Shown: piece after piece, positions 38,520-46,935 of the stretch
How positions within the stretch are numbered: position 1 is the first letter of the stretch
Layout of the letters: the number at the start of each line of letters is the position of its first letter
Assembly: GCF_002272825.1 (NCBI RefSeq)
Contig: NZ_MLAM01000006.1
Span: forward strand, 62,001-126,000
Length of the DNA: 64,000 nt
Direction: 5' to 3'
Origin: Helicobacter sp. 11S02596-1
GTDB taxonomy: Bacteria; Campylobacterota; Campylobacteria; Campylobacterales; Helicobacteraceae
The notes under the pieces: model-generated
What the model saw: the letters and a program-made list of their open reading frames with translations, nothing else
Database searches by the model: none
What the model was told of the DNA's origin: nothing
Translations under genes and position numbers: made by a program

Positions 38520-39886
38520 AGTTTGTTTCCTGCAATAAAATTTCTTGAAAAAATACCTGATTTTACCTCATACAAAATCACGCCAATCACAACCAAAAAC
38601 GCCAAAAACTGCGAGATCGGGTAAGTCAGCCATATCCCGCTCATCCCGTATTCTTTGCTCATTATGGGTAACAAAATCACCAAAAACACTAGCGTATAAG
38701 AAATCGTGATAATAAAAGAACTTGCTGTCCTTTGGACTGATTGGAAAAATATCGCGCACACGATATTCACACCCAATAAAATATAGCCTATATAATAAAC
38801 ATTCATCGCCCCAATCGTATCACCCAAAAGATAGGGGTCACGGCTTGCGATATCATCTTGCAAAAATAGCCTCACTAAATGCCCATCAAATCCATAAAAA
38901 ATCAAGTAAATAAAAATCCCCACACCAATGGAGACACTCACGCCAAAAAGAAAAATATTTTTGACACGTTCCAAATTCCCCGCCCCATAACTAAAGCTTG
39001 CAATCGGCTGGATGCCTTGTGCGATGGAGAGCAAAATCGTAAAAAATATAATCCCGCTATACATAATAATGCCATAAATACTCACCCCACGCTCCCCTGC
39101 AATCCCCATAATCGTGGTATTAAATAGCAACATCACCACCCCAGCGCTCAGTTCAGAAACCGCTTGAGGCACACCGCTTTTCGCAGAAGAAATCACGGCT
39201 CTCAAACTAAAACGCCTGATAAAATACAGCTTCCCCCGTTTAAGCAAAAAATGCCACAACAACACCAAAAAACCAATAGTGTGCCCCATAATCGTTGCCA
39301 ATGCACTCCCATAAATCCCCATTTCAAAAACAAATAAAAATAAATAATTCAAAATAATATTTGCCCCTGCCCCAACAATCATCGCCACCATCGCCAAAAT
39401 AGGCTGCCTATCATTGATGGCAAAAACATCGCTTAATGGGTGAAGTACCATAAAAACCGACCCCATAAAGATCACTTCCAAATAAGCCACGACAAGCGGT
39501 TTGAGGGTCTCACTGCTCCCAAGTAAAAAAGCGATTTCATCGACAAACAAATACAAAATCACCCCAGCTACCAACGTGCTAAGGGCGACAAAATAAAATA
39601 CCGAGCTAAAAATCAAGCGCGCCCGATGGACCTCATTTTTGCCCAAAAAATACGAAACAATCGAGGCTGCACCCAAACTAAAGAGCAATTCATAAGCGAT
39701 CATTACTGGAAAAACAGGCCAGCAAATGCTGATAGCCCCCAGCGCTTCTTCTCCGAGCTTTTTCCCTACAAAAATCCCATCCACCATTGAATATGTCGAG
39801 AGGGCAATCATCGCACACAACGAGGGGATAAAATAATAAAAAAATAATTTTTTGATGGGGTCGTTTCTCAAATCGATCTGAAACAT
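38501..39886 (-). CDS. MATE-family multidrug/Na+ antiporter
   Basis: A 461-residue, 12-helix inner-membrane exporter. MVDGIFVGKKLGEEALGAISICWPVFPVMIAYELLFSLGAASIVSYFLGKNE in the first half and the internally repeated ANIILNYLFLF/GIYGSALAT region are typical of MATE proteins of the MepA/DinF-like branch. Substrates are unknown. GAGGTG lies 6 bases before the ATG. It heads a two-gene unit with the HAD phosphatase. Confidence 0.88.
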   Translation of the reverse strand: MFQIDLRNDPIKKLFFYYFIPSLCAMIALSTYSMVDGIFVGKKLGEEALGAISICWPVFPVMIAYELLFSLGAASIVSYFLGKNEVHRARLIFSSVFYFVALSTLVAGVILYLFVDEIAFLLGSSETLKPLVVAYLEVIFMGSVFMVLHPLSDVFAINDRQPILAMVAMIVGAGANIILNYLFLFVFEMGIYGSALATIMGHTIGFLVLLWHFLLKRGKLYFIRRFSLRAVISSAKSGVPQAVSELSAGVVMLLFNTTIMGIAGERGVSIYGIIMYSGIIFFTILLSIAQGIQPIASFSYGAGNLERVKNIFLFGVSVSIGVGIFIYLIFYGFDGHLVRLFLQDDIASRDPYLLGDTIGAMNVYYIGYILLGVNIVCAIFFQSVQRTASSFIITISYTLVFLVILLPIMSKEYGMSGIWLTYPISQFLAFLVVIGVILYEVKSGIFSRNFIAGNKLWKKKK

Positions 39887-40011
39887 AAAATCACCTCAAT
39901 GAAGTGTTTTCCTGAAGACGAGAACTCAAGAGGAAAAAAGAAGATAGCAAACCATAATAAAAGCTAGAGATAAAAATGCAAAGACCATCACGATCCTTGC
40001 ACCAGAAGAAA

Positions 40012-40401
40012 TTATCTTTTTGAGAACTGCGGGCTTCTCCTTGCCTTTCGCTTGCCGTATTTTTTTCTTTCAACCACACGAGAATCCCGTGTAAGCAATC
40101 CTTTTGGCTTCAAAATAGCACGGAATGCTGTGTCATAGGCGTTCAATGCTTTGGATATCCCGTGTCTAAGGGCTTCAGCTTGTGCAGAATAGCCCCCACC
40201 CAACGTGATAGCGACAATATCGACAGATTTGTCTTGCTTGGTGAGGATGAGGGGTTGCATTACTTTCATCTTGATAGCTTCGTGCCCGCCAAGCCATTCG
40301 CCCAAACTCTCGCCATTGATGATGATTTTGCCACTCCCGCTTGTGAGCCAAACCTTAGCGACTGCCGTTTTTCTTTTTCCGGTTGCATAAATTTTTGCCA
40401 T
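40012..40401 (-). CDS. rpsI: 30S ribosomal protein S9
   Basis: A 129-residue S9/uS9: starts [30 protein letters not shown], has [19 protein letters not shown] and ends with the conserved basic tail [14 protein letters not shown] that reaches the decoding site. It follows rplM by 11 bases, the universal order. Confidence 0.98.
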   Translation of the reverse strand: MAKIYATGKRKTAVAKVWLTSGSGKIIINGESLGEWLGGHEAIKMKVMQPLILTKQDKSVDIVAITLGGGYSAQAEALRHGISKALNAYDTAFRAILKPKGLLTRDSRVVERKKYGKRKARRSPQFSKR

Positions 40402-40412
40402 TTAAAATTCCT

Positions 40413-40838
40413 TTATTTGCTTTTTGTGATTTGAGCGGTGTGGGGATGCTCACTGCTTGTATAAACTTTGAGTTTTTTAATCATCGCCCGCCCGAGCTTT
40501 GTTTTTGGCAACATCCCTCTGACAGCGAGATGGAAGAGTTTTTCTGGGGACTTTTCTAGCATTTCTTTGAGCGTTTTGCTTTTGGTGCTACCAAAATACC
40601 CTGAATGCGTAAAATATTCTTTATCCTCTAGCTTCATCCCTGAAAATTTCACCAACGAAGCATTGACAATCACGACAAAATCGCCACAATCGACATTTGG
40701 CGTATAGCAAGGCTTATGCTTACCTCTCAAAATCGTCGCCACCTCAGTAATCAACCGACCAAAGGTTTTGTCTTTGGCATCCAAAACCACCCAATCACGC
40801 TTTATTTCGCTTGCTTTAGCAGCTTTTGTTATATTCAT
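40413..40838 (-). CDS. rplM: 50S ribosomal protein L13
   Basis: The 141-residue L13/uL13 has [45 protein letters not shown] and [22 protein letters not shown]. It is an early-assembly 50S protein and is transcribed with rpsI. AAGGTG precedes the ATG. Confidence 0.98.
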   Translation of the reverse strand: MNITKAAKASEIKRDWVVLDAKDKTFGRLITEVATILRGKHKPCYTPNVDCGDFVVIVNASLVKFSGMKLEDKEYFTHSGYFGSTKSKTLKEMLEKSPEKLFHLAVRGMLPKTKLGRAMIKKLKVYTSSEHPHTAQITKSK

Positions 40839-40916
40839 ATGCTTTCACCTTATTGTTTATTTTTAGACTTATTTTTTAAACCTATTTTTAAAGTTGGCAT
40901 TATGCCTAAAAAATCT

Positions 40917-40938
40917 TTAAAAAAGCTTAATTTAAGCT
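40917..40938 (-). terminator. Terminator after the argB unit
   Basis: Read on the minus strand, AGCTTAA and TTAAGCT form a stem with a one-base loop followed directly by six T. It lies 6 bases after the stop of the uncharacterised gene downstream of argB and before rplM. Confidence 0.7.
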
Positions 40939-40943
40939 ATTAT

Positions 40944-41414
40944 TTATCTAAAAGCCTGCTCTTGATATTCCAAAATCCGCTTATTTTCACGATTGATGGC
41001 ATATTCTTCATCATAAGCCTTTTGCACCACCGAATGGATAATATCCCGTTGGGTCTCACAACCCTTGTCTTGGAGCATATCAAGCACGATGGAATAAAAC
41101 TGGATATCCTCGACAATCGCATCAAATGCCCGCTCCCTATCTTGCATATAAATTTTCTCATCGTGAATATATTCTGAAACCGCAACCTTGACCCGATCAA
41201 AGACCTTCAAAGCCAAATTTGTGGGCTTGACAATCCGATCAATCACCGCCTTTGCGTGCTGGAATTGCCCATCTAGGTTGGGTCTGCCTACATACACAAG
41301 CACGGGCAAAATCAACATCAGCGTATCGATCTTTGCACCCAAAGAGCGGGTTTGCCACTTGATGAGAAATTTTTGCAAATAGGTGAATCGCATTTTCTGG
41401 ATATCGTTTGTCAT
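40944..41414 (-). CDS. Uncharacterised helical protein coupled to argB
   Basis: I do not recognise this 156-residue protein. The start is the ATG at 41414, which overlaps the argB stop (TAATG). It is mostly helical: one hydrophobic helix near the start (IDTLMLILPVLVYVG) and then amphipathic, charged helices (HAKAVIDRIVKPTNLALKVFDRVKVAVSEYIHDEKIYMQDRERAFDAIVEDIQFYSIVLDML). There are no Cys/His metal sites and no enzyme motif. The pattern of helices vaguely recalls TerB-like proteins. Coupling to argB and a terminator directly behind it show that it is a real gene. Confidence 0.75.
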   Translation of the reverse strand: MTNDIQKMRFTYLQKFLIKWQTRSLGAKIDTLMLILPVLVYVGRPNLDGQFQHAKAVIDRIVKPTNLALKVFDRVKVAVSEYIHDEKIYMQDRERAFDAIVEDIQFYSIVLDMLQDKGCETQRDIIHSVVQKAYDEEYAINRENKRILEYQEQAFR

Positions 41415-42259
41415 TATGGCACGATCTCCGTCCCCACGCCCGCACTGGTAAAAAGCTCCAATAACAACGAATGTTCCACCCTGCCATCGATAATATGGAC
41501 TTTTTGCACGCCATTTTTGACACACTCAAGACACGCTTGCATTTTTGGGAGCATTCCCCCAGCGATAACGCCTTGTTTTGTGAGCTGGAGGATTTTTTCT
41601 TCATTGAGTGTTGGGAGCAAAGACCCGCCAGCATCCAAAACACCTTTGGTATCAGTAAGAAATACCACTTTAAAGGCGTTCAGGGATTTGGCAATTTCGC
41701 AAGCGACAAGATCGGCATTGATATTATAACCGGGGTGATTGGCCTCACAGCTCCCTGCAATCGGTGCAATCACAGGCACAAAGCCATTATCAAGCAATGT
41801 GGTAAGCAATGAGACATCCACGTGCGTGATTTTGCCTGTATAATCAGACCCATCTTTTGACACCGCCTCAAACAGCCCGCCATCCTTGCCGCTGACCCCA
41901 ACAGCCTTGATGCCGTGATGGTTCAAAAATGTGCTTAATTCTTTGTTGATACGCCCAGAAAGCACCATCTCAACAACTGGCATACTCTCTTGCGTCGTAA
42001 CCCTATGCCCATCGATAAATTCCGTCGGGATATGCAAGGTTTCAAGCATTTTAGAAACATCCTTGCCCCCGCCGTGGATAATCACAGGCTTGATCCCAAG
42101 CATATACATCATCACGACATCTTTGGCAAATTGCTCTTTGAGTCGGGGATTTACCTGGGCAGAACCGCCATATTTGATAACAACCACCTTGCCCCGAAAA
42201 ACCCTGATAAATGGCAGGGAATCCAATAAAATATCAGCAATTTTTATCCGCGTCTCCAC
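41414..42259 (-). CDS. argB: Acetylglutamate kinase
   Basis: A 281-residue amino-acid kinase that phosphorylates N-acetylglutamate in arginine synthesis. Motifs: VVIKYGGSAQVN, VIIHGGGKDVSKML, VGVSGKDGGL, NADLVACEIAKSL, FLTDTKGVLD and GGMLPKMQACLECVKNGVQKVHIIDGRVEHSLLLELFTSAGVGTEI. I chose the GTG at 42259, which has AGAGG 4 bases upstream; the TTG at 42277 opening the frame has none. A minus-strand TATAAT (42294-42289) about 30 bases upstream is a likely -10 box. Confidence 0.94.
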   Translation of the reverse strand: METRIKIADILLDSLPFIRVFRGKVVVIKYGGSAQVNPRLKEQFAKDVVMMYMLGIKPVIIHGGGKDVSKMLETLHIPTEFIDGHRVTTQESMPVVEMVLSGRINKELSTFLNHHGIKAVGVSGKDGGLFEAVSKDGSDYTGKITHVDVSLLTTLLDNGFVPVIAPIAGSCEANHPGYNINADLVACEIAKSLNAFKVVFLTDTKGVLDAGGSLLPTLNEEKILQLTKQGVIAGGMLPKMQACLECVKNGVQKVHIIDGRVEHSLLLELFTSAGVGTEIVP

Positions 42260-42342
42260 ATAACCTCTTTGTATCAAATAAATGTGTTATTATAAGCACT
42301 TATAATGTTTATTCGGCTTAAAATTTTATCTATATATGTTTT

Positions 42343-42880
42343 ACTCGGCTTAATTTTTCAGAGAAAAATTAAGCCTGAAGACCACTACGCAGAGTAGAAC
42401 TCTGCTTCGTTCCTAAAGTAACCATCTCATATTCAAGCAAGCTTGAATATTGGAGATAAGTTTCTAAGGTTTAGAAATCCTATCCGCTAGCAAACCCAGC
42501 CTGCTACGCTTTTTAATCTTGTATTGCATTGGGGGCGTGCAGGGGGAGGCGGGGTTAAGGGGAAAACGGGGGCGCTTCGCAAATCAGCCCCCCAGCACCC
42601 CTTTCTAGCTAGTATGAGAAAAAATAACTAGTCGCACAGCTATGGAAAAAAACATTATGCTTTACTCGATTCAGTTTTTTAAACTGAATCGCAAGACCAT
42701 TCCGCAACTACCACATTCCCTATGCCCGTATTGCCGTCCAACTAGCGGTGCATATGGCAATCGCTCACGCGAAGCTATCAAAGCCAAGCAGTTGGCTTTG
42801 ACTTAACGCTTCTCGTCCTAAAGAATAGGGTTATAACGGCGTGCGTTGCACTTCGTTATCAACCCGTTTTCTAAGGTTTT
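42343..42880 (+). repeat. Covarying-hairpin elements, two units with tail module
   Basis: Unit 1 (ACTCG 42343): hairpin 1 GGCTTAATTTTT / AAAAATTAAGCC, CTGAAGACC-AC, hairpin 2 GCAGAGT / ACTCTGC, GT-TCCTAAAG, hairpin 3 ATATTCAAGC / GCTTGAATAT inside ATCTC / GAGAT. A tail of about 180 bases follows (AAATCCTATCCGCTAGCAAA, a G-rich stretch, and TAGCTAGTATGAG to about 42650). Unit 2 (ACTCG 42664): GATTCAGTTT / AAACTGAATC, a large hairpin 2 with the AAGCAGTT loop, and a GGGTTAT / ATCAACCC hairpin 3. It ends at the border of the first PBECR gene. Confidence 0.88.
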
Positions 42881-43407
42881 TACTCGGTTTGTTTTATTGG
42901 AGATTTTGTGATAGTATTGTCTTGAGATTGGTTAGATGAAAGAACATTATCACCTTTGTTGAGTGATAAACCCGATTCATCTATAAAATTGCCATCGTGA
43001 ATCGTCTGGAGATTTTCCAATCTCAACTTATTTTTTCTATCAATATATGCTGTCAAGATAAAATGATTACTTTGTGATTTCTCCAAAACAATACTGCTTT
43101 GATTTGTAATAATACCTATCCTATCACGTCTCATAGCAACGGCGATACCATTTTTAATATTTTCTTCTAAATGTGAAATAAATTTTAACGCTTTAACTTC
43201 TCCAAATTGCTCACTTCTTTTTTTGAGGATATGACACAAGCCAAAATCATCATCCCCCCATACTAAATCAATATCCCCAATATCAGAACGATAGAATGCT
43301 CCCTTGATAAAGCCTTGTTTTTCCATTAGTAACTTTTGGACAGCAAGTTGGTCTTGATGGTAAAATTCTTGTGTAAAATCTGTCCCGACATAAATATTTT
43401 TATCCAT
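42880..43407 (-). CDS. PBECR-type (barnase/EndoU/colicin E5-RelE-like) nuclease domain protein, copy 1
   Basis: The 175-residue protein has KGAFYRSDIGDIDLVWGDDDFGLCHILKKR followed by a beta-rich part (RIGIITNQSSIVLEKSQSNHFILTAYIDRKNKLRL). The G-D-I-D-LVWG and G-L-x-HI-L blocks resemble the phage Barnase-EndoU-ColicinE5/D-RelE-like nuclease families found in toxins and phage proteins. I expect the HI histidine and the charged residues around it to be the active site. It has no signal and no obvious antitoxin partner. Its last codons (KQTE, stop) are formed from the first bases of a hairpin element. A second copy lies at 45234-45761. Confidence 0.65.
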   Translation of the reverse strand: MDKNIYVGTDFTQEFYHQDQLAVQKLLMEKQGFIKGAFYRSDIGDIDLVWGDDDFGLCHILKKRSEQFGEVKALKFISHLEENIKNGIAVAMRRDRIGIITNQSSIVLEKSQSNHFILTAYIDRKNKLRLENLQTIHDGNFIDESGLSLNKGDNVLSSNQSQDNTITKSPIKQTE

Positions 43408-43440
43408 TTTATTCTTAGAAAACCTCTCAATTTATGCTAG

Positions 43441-43455
43441 GTGCGATTATAGCAC
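43441..43455 (-). promoter_or_regulatory. Promoter with operator-like inverted repeat of PBECR copy 1
   Basis: On the minus strand an extended -10 (TGCTATAAT) lies about 40 bases before the start codon. It is bracketed by GTGC and GCAC (spaced 7), an inverted repeat covering the -10 box, as expected for a repressor site. The same arrangement is kept in copy 2. Confidence 0.5.
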
Positions 43456-43475
43456 GATAGTTTCTATTATTTTTT

Positions 43476-44045
43476 ACTCGATTCGATAAATCGAATCTGA
43501 AGACCGCTTTTTGGAGGCAAAGCCCCCAAACGCTCCTGAAGTATGGGGTTATAACGGCGTGCGTTGCACTTCGTTATCAACCCAGTTTCTAAGGTTTAGA
43601 AATCCTATCCGCTAGCAAACCCAGCCTGCTACGCTTTTTAATCTTGTATTGCATTGGGGGCGTGCAGGGGGAGGCGGGGTTAAGGGGAAAACGGGGGCGC
43701 TTCGCAAATCAGCCCCCCAGCACCCCTTTCTAGCTAGTATAAGAAACAATCACTAGCGATATTACTATGGAAAAAACATTATGCTTACTCGATTCAGTTT
43801 TTAGAAACTGAATCTGAAGACCATTCCAAGAGGCAAAGCCTCTTTCCATTCCTAAAGGACAGGGTTATTCCAAAGCTTCGCTTTGTCATCAACCCAGTTT
43901 CTAAGGTTTTCATTATTTTATACTCGGTTTGTTAAAAACAAACCTAAAGACCGCTCAAACAGGCAAAGCCCGTTTTCGCTCCTAAAGTAACCATTTCATA
44001 CCCAAGCGTTGCTTGGGTATTGGAAATAAGTTTCTAAGGTTTTTT
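43476..44045 (+). repeat. Covarying-hairpin elements, three units with tail module
   Basis: ACTCG at 43476, 43787 and 43922. Hairpin 1 in order: GATTCGAT / ATCGAATC; GATTCAGTTT / AAACTGAATC; GGTTTGTT / AACAAACC. Hairpin-2 flanking pairs: GC-GC, AT-AT, GC-GC. Hairpin 3 in order: GGGTTAT / ATCAACCC twice, then ATTTC / GAAAT around TACCCAAGC / GCTTGGGTA. The tail after unit 1 (about 43597-43770) is nearly identical to the one at 42470-42650. The block ends 38 bases before the hydroxyacid dehydrogenase start. Confidence 0.88.
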
Positions 44046-44082
44046 ATACTATAAGAATATAACCCAAAATAAAGGATAAAAA

Positions 44083-45015
44083 ATGAAAATCGTGATTTTA
44101 GATGCAAAAACATTAGGCGAGGCTGATTTGAGTCCCATAAAAAGCTTTGGTGAGTTCCAAATCTACCAAACCACCCGACCCGATGAAACCCTTGCACGTT
44201 GCGAAAATGCCGACATTGTGCTAACCAACAAAGTCGTCTTAGACGCCCCAATTTTAAAGCAACTCCCCAAACTAAAACTCATCTGCGTAACCGCCACAGG
44301 CACAAATATCATCGATCTACAAACCGCCAAGGAGCAAGGTATCGCAGTCAAAAACGTTGCGGGATACTCCACAAAGAGCGTCGCCCAGCACACCTTAACG
44401 CTCGCTTTGAACCTGATGTCTAAAATCGGCTATTACGACCATTATTGCAAAAGCGGGGAATGGTGCAAAAGCGATGTTTTTATGCATATCAATGGCGGGC
44501 TACGCGAGCTTGATGGCAAGGAATGGGGGATTATCGGATTAGGGAATATCGGCAAAGAAGTCGCCAAAATCGCCCAAGCCTTTGGGACACATATCAGCTA
44601 CACCTCAACAAGTGGCAAAAACACCGATAACACCTACCCGCAAAAATCCCTCAAAGACCTTTTAGAACAAAGCGATATTATCTCCATCCACGCACCATTG
44701 AATGAAAAAACAAAAAACCTCATCACAGCAAAGGAACTCGCTTGCTTAAAAGAGGGTGCGATCCTCATCAATGCCGGGCGTGGAGGCATTGTCAATGAAA
44801 AGGATTTGGCAAAAACCTTAGAATCAAAAAATATTTTCTTTGGGGCAGATGTGCTTGAAGTTGAGCCAATGGTGGCAGGACACCCATTTTTAAACCCTGT
44901 TATTGCAGATAAAATCATTCTTACCCCGCACATCGCTTGGGCTTACGAGAATGCTCGAAAAAAATTGCTCCAGATGGTGATTGAAAATATCGAAAGCTTT
45001 GTGCGGGATTATTAA
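44083..45015 (+). CDS. D-2-hydroxyacid dehydrogenase (NAD-dependent)
   Basis: A 310-residue member of the D-isomer-specific 2-hydroxyacid dehydrogenase family. It has the Rossmann motif WGIIGLGNIGKEVAKIAQAFG, the arginine in INAGRGGIVNEKDL, the glutamate in DVLEVEPM and the catalytic histidine in LTPHIAWAYENAR. It reduces a 2-keto acid (hydroxypyruvate, pyruvate or similar) in the cytoplasm; the substrate is not fixed by the sequence. AAAGGA lies 6 bases before the ATG. It is isolated between two blocks of hairpin elements, yet its codon use looks like that of the core genes. Confidence 0.92.
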   Translation: MKIVILDAKTLGEADLSPIKSFGEFQIYQTTRPDETLARCENADIVLTNKVVLDAPILKQLPKLKLICVTATGTNIIDLQTAKEQGIAVKNVAGYSTKSVAQHTLTLALNLMSKIGYYDHYCKSGEWCKSDVFMHINGGLRELDGKEWGIIGLGNIGKEVAKIAQAFGTHISYTSTSGKNTDNTYPQKSLKDLLEQSDIISIHAPLNEKTKNLITAKELACLKEGAILINAGRGGIVNEKDLAKTLESKNIFFGADVLEVEPMVAGHPFLNPVIADKIILTPHIAWAYENARKKLLQMVIENIESFVRDY

Positions 45016-45031
45016 TACCTATAAGGTTTTT

Positions 45032-45240
45032 ACTCGGTTGGCTATGCCAACCTGAAGACCGCTTTAGGCAGTGAATTAAGGTTTGGGCGTATGCTATGCT
45101 CCTTAAGTTCGCATATACGCATTGTCGTGCGAGGCTAAAAAAGATAAGCAGTTATCTTTTTTTAACGCCTCTCCTCTCACACCCAGCCAGAGGCTGTGCG
45201 TTCGAGATAAATTTCTAAGGTTTTCATTATTTTTTACTCG
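45032..45240 (+). repeat. Covarying-hairpin element, one unit with AAGCAGTT-loop module
   Basis: ACTCG 45032; hairpin 1 GGTTGGC / GCCAACC; CTGAAGACC-GC. Hairpin 2 is expanded by a module with GAGGC / GCCTC outside and AAAAAAGAT / ATCTTTTTT closing the loop AAGCAGTT. Then CTCTCCTCTCA, an ACACCCAGCC hairpin 3 and TTTCTAAGGTTTT. It joins the 3' border of the second PBECR gene at ACTCG 45236. Confidence 0.85.
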
Positions 45241-45761
45241 GTTTGTTTTGTTGGAGATTTTGTGATAGTATTGTCTTGAGATTGGTTAGATGAAAGAACA
45301 TCATCGCCTTTGTTGAGCGCTGAACCCGATTCATCTATAAAATTACCATCGTGAATCGTCTGGAAATTTTCCAATCTCAGCTTATTTTTTCTATCAATAT
45401 AGGCTGTCAAGATAAAATGATTACTTTGTGATTTCTCCAAAACAATACTGCTTTGATTGGTAATAATACCTATCCTATCACGCCTCATAGCAATAGCCAC
45501 CCCATTTTTGATATTCTCTTCTAAATGCGAAATGAATTTTAACGCTTTGACTTCTCCAAACTGCTTGCTTCTTTGTTTGAGGATATGGCACAAACCAAAA
45601 TCATCATTCCCCCAAACCAAATCAATATCCCCAATATCAGAGCGATAGAATGCGCCCTTGATAAAGCCTTGTTTTTCCATTAACAATTTTTGCACAGCAA
45701 GTTGGTCTTGATGGTAAAATTCTTGCGTGAAGTCTGTTCCGACATAAAGATTTTTATCCAT
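45234..45761 (-). CDS. PBECR-type nuclease domain protein, copy 2
   Basis: A 175-residue near-duplicate of the protein at 42880-43407, with only about ten substitutions (for example WGNDDFGLCHILKQRSKQ for WGDDDFGLCHILKKRSEQ) and the same KQTE end formed by the hairpin-element border. The upstream promoter region is also duplicated, with a one-base indel just before the start codon. Both copies lie in a segment of about 594 bases running from one ACTCG to the next, so the unit duplicated appears to be gene plus promoter bounded by element starts. Confidence 0.65.
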   Translation of the reverse strand: MDKNLYVGTDFTQEFYHQDQLAVQKLLMEKQGFIKGAFYRSDIGDIDLVWGNDDFGLCHILKQRSKQFGEVKALKFISHLEENIKNGVAIAMRRDRIGIITNQSSIVLEKSQSNHFILTAYIDRKNKLRLENFQTIHDGNFIDESGSALNKGDDVLSSNQSQDNTITKSPTKQTE

Positions 45762-45828
45762 TTTATCTTAGAAAACCTCTCAATTTATGCTAGGTGCGAT
45801 TATAGCACGATAGTTTCTATTATTTTTT

Positions 45829-46345
45829 ACTCGGTTTGTTTAAAAACAAACCTGAAGACCACTGCGGGCGGGAGACCCGCCCTGCGTTCCTAAAGTAAGG
45901 GCGTCTGCTATGCTCCTTAAGGTCGCATAAACACATCGCCGTGCGAGGCTAAAAAAGATAAGCAGTTATCTTTTTTAACGGCTCTCCTCTCACACCCAGC
46001 CAAAGGCTGTGCGTTCGAGATAGGTTTTTAAGGTGTTAAATCCTATCTACTTCCAAACCAAGCTATCTACGCCCTTTCATCCTATCCACTAAGGGGGCGT
46101 GTCAGGGGGTAGGGGTTCTAAAGGGGTCTAGGGGGGCGAACTTCGCAATTCAAGCCCCCCTGACCCCTTTCTAGCTAGTATGAGAAAAAATAACTAGTCG
46201 CACAGCTATGGAAAAAACATTATGTTTTACAAAGTAACCATCTCATACCCAAAGCGTTGCTTTGGGTATTGGAAATAAGTTTCTAAGGTTTTCATTATTT
46301 TTTACTCGGTTTGCGGGGCAAACCTGAAAACCACTCACGGGAGCT
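45829..46345 (+). repeat. Covarying-hairpin elements, one full and two partial units with tail
   Basis: Unit at ACTCG 45829: GGTTTGTTT / AAACAAACC; ACC-AC ... GT-TCC around GCGGGCGGG / CCCGCCC; AAGCAGTT-loop module (45905-45985); ACACCCAGCC hairpin 3; tail 46035-46215 with a G-rich stem. A partial unit (46225-46300) keeps only hairpin 3 (TACCCAAAGC / GCTTTGGGTA). A third begins ACTCG 46304 (GGTTTGC / GCAAACC) and is broken after ACC-AC, 24 bases before the toxin stop. Confidence 0.85.
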
Positions 46346-46368
46346 TAAGCTATAACTGGGTGGGAAAA

Positions 46369-46638
46369 TCAAAACAACTCGCTATGCGAGCCGACATTGA
46401 TAGCTGTAAGAATCAAAATATCTTCACATTTTTCATAAATCAACAATAAATCGGGTTTGATATGGCACTCTCTAAAGCCCTCATATTCGCCTTTGAGTTT
46501 ATGGTCTTTATATTTTGGCTCTAAAATTTCATCATTAGCCAACCTCTCCAAAATGCTTAAAACTTGCGATTTATGCGTTTCTGATAGCTTTTTAAAACTC
46601 TTTTTGAAATCTTTTGATCGAAAAATCTCGTATTTCAA
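46369..46638 (-). CDS. YafQ/RelE-family toxin (HP0894-like), module 1
   Basis: The 89-residue toxin ends with the family block DHKLKGEYEGFRECHIKPDLLLIYEKCEDILILTAINVGSHSELF, very like H. pylori HP0894 and related to YafQ, ribosome-dependent or free mRNA interferases. Likely catalytic residues are the His/Asp pairs in DHKLKG, CHIKPD and GSHSE. It overlaps its antitoxin gene by 4 bases. Its 3' end abuts a truncated hairpin element. Confidence 0.88.
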   Translation of the reverse strand: MKYEIFRSKDFKKSFKKLSETHKSQVLSILERLANDEILEPKYKDHKLKGEYEGFRECHIKPDLLLIYEKCEDILILTAINVGSHSELF

Positions 46639-46850
46639 GATTCCAAATCCTCACGCAACGCCTCAATACTTTTAAAACCCTTGATTTTGCCAGCCTTATA
46701 ATCTGCTTTGATTTGCTCAGATTCTCTTCGCCATTCTGTTGCAATTTCCTTATCGCTTCGCTTGGTCTTGATTTTTGATTTCGCAGATTTGGCTAAATCT
46801 CTAAAAGCTGGGACAAATTCATCTTTGACATTTTCAATAATTAAAGTCAT
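46635..46850 (-). CDS. Antitoxin of YafQ-like module 1
   Basis: A 71-residue protein: MTLIIENVKDEFVPAFRDLAKSAKSKIKTK at the N-terminus (short beta strand and helix, probably the DNA-binding and dimer part), then an acidic, helical C-terminus (YKAGKIKGFKSIEALREDLES) expected to wrap the toxin. It overlaps the toxin gene by 4 bases. GGAGG precedes the ATG, and a minus-strand TATAAT at 46890-46885 is the probable -10 box. Modules 2 and 3 share the MTLIIENV start. Confidence 0.85.
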   Translation of the reverse strand: MTLIIENVKDEFVPAFRDLAKSAKSKIKTKRSDKEIATEWRRESEQIKADYKAGKIKGFKSIEALREDLES

Positions 46851-46935
46851 TTGTTTCCTCCGTGTTTTATGCAGGTTTCTACTGATTATACCATTCCGAT
46901 ACGAATAAACCTATCGGTGTCAGTTTATTTTGCGG

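Noticed and set aside
39891-40079. 62-residue frame overlapping the 3' end of rpsI
   Set aside because: It is a shadow of rpsI in another frame with low-complexity Ser/Phe runs; no ribosome site.
42470-43770. CRISPR-like array, suggested by recurring strings at intervals
   Set aside because: Repeat units are long, structured and unevenly spaced; there are no short uniform spacers and no cas genes.
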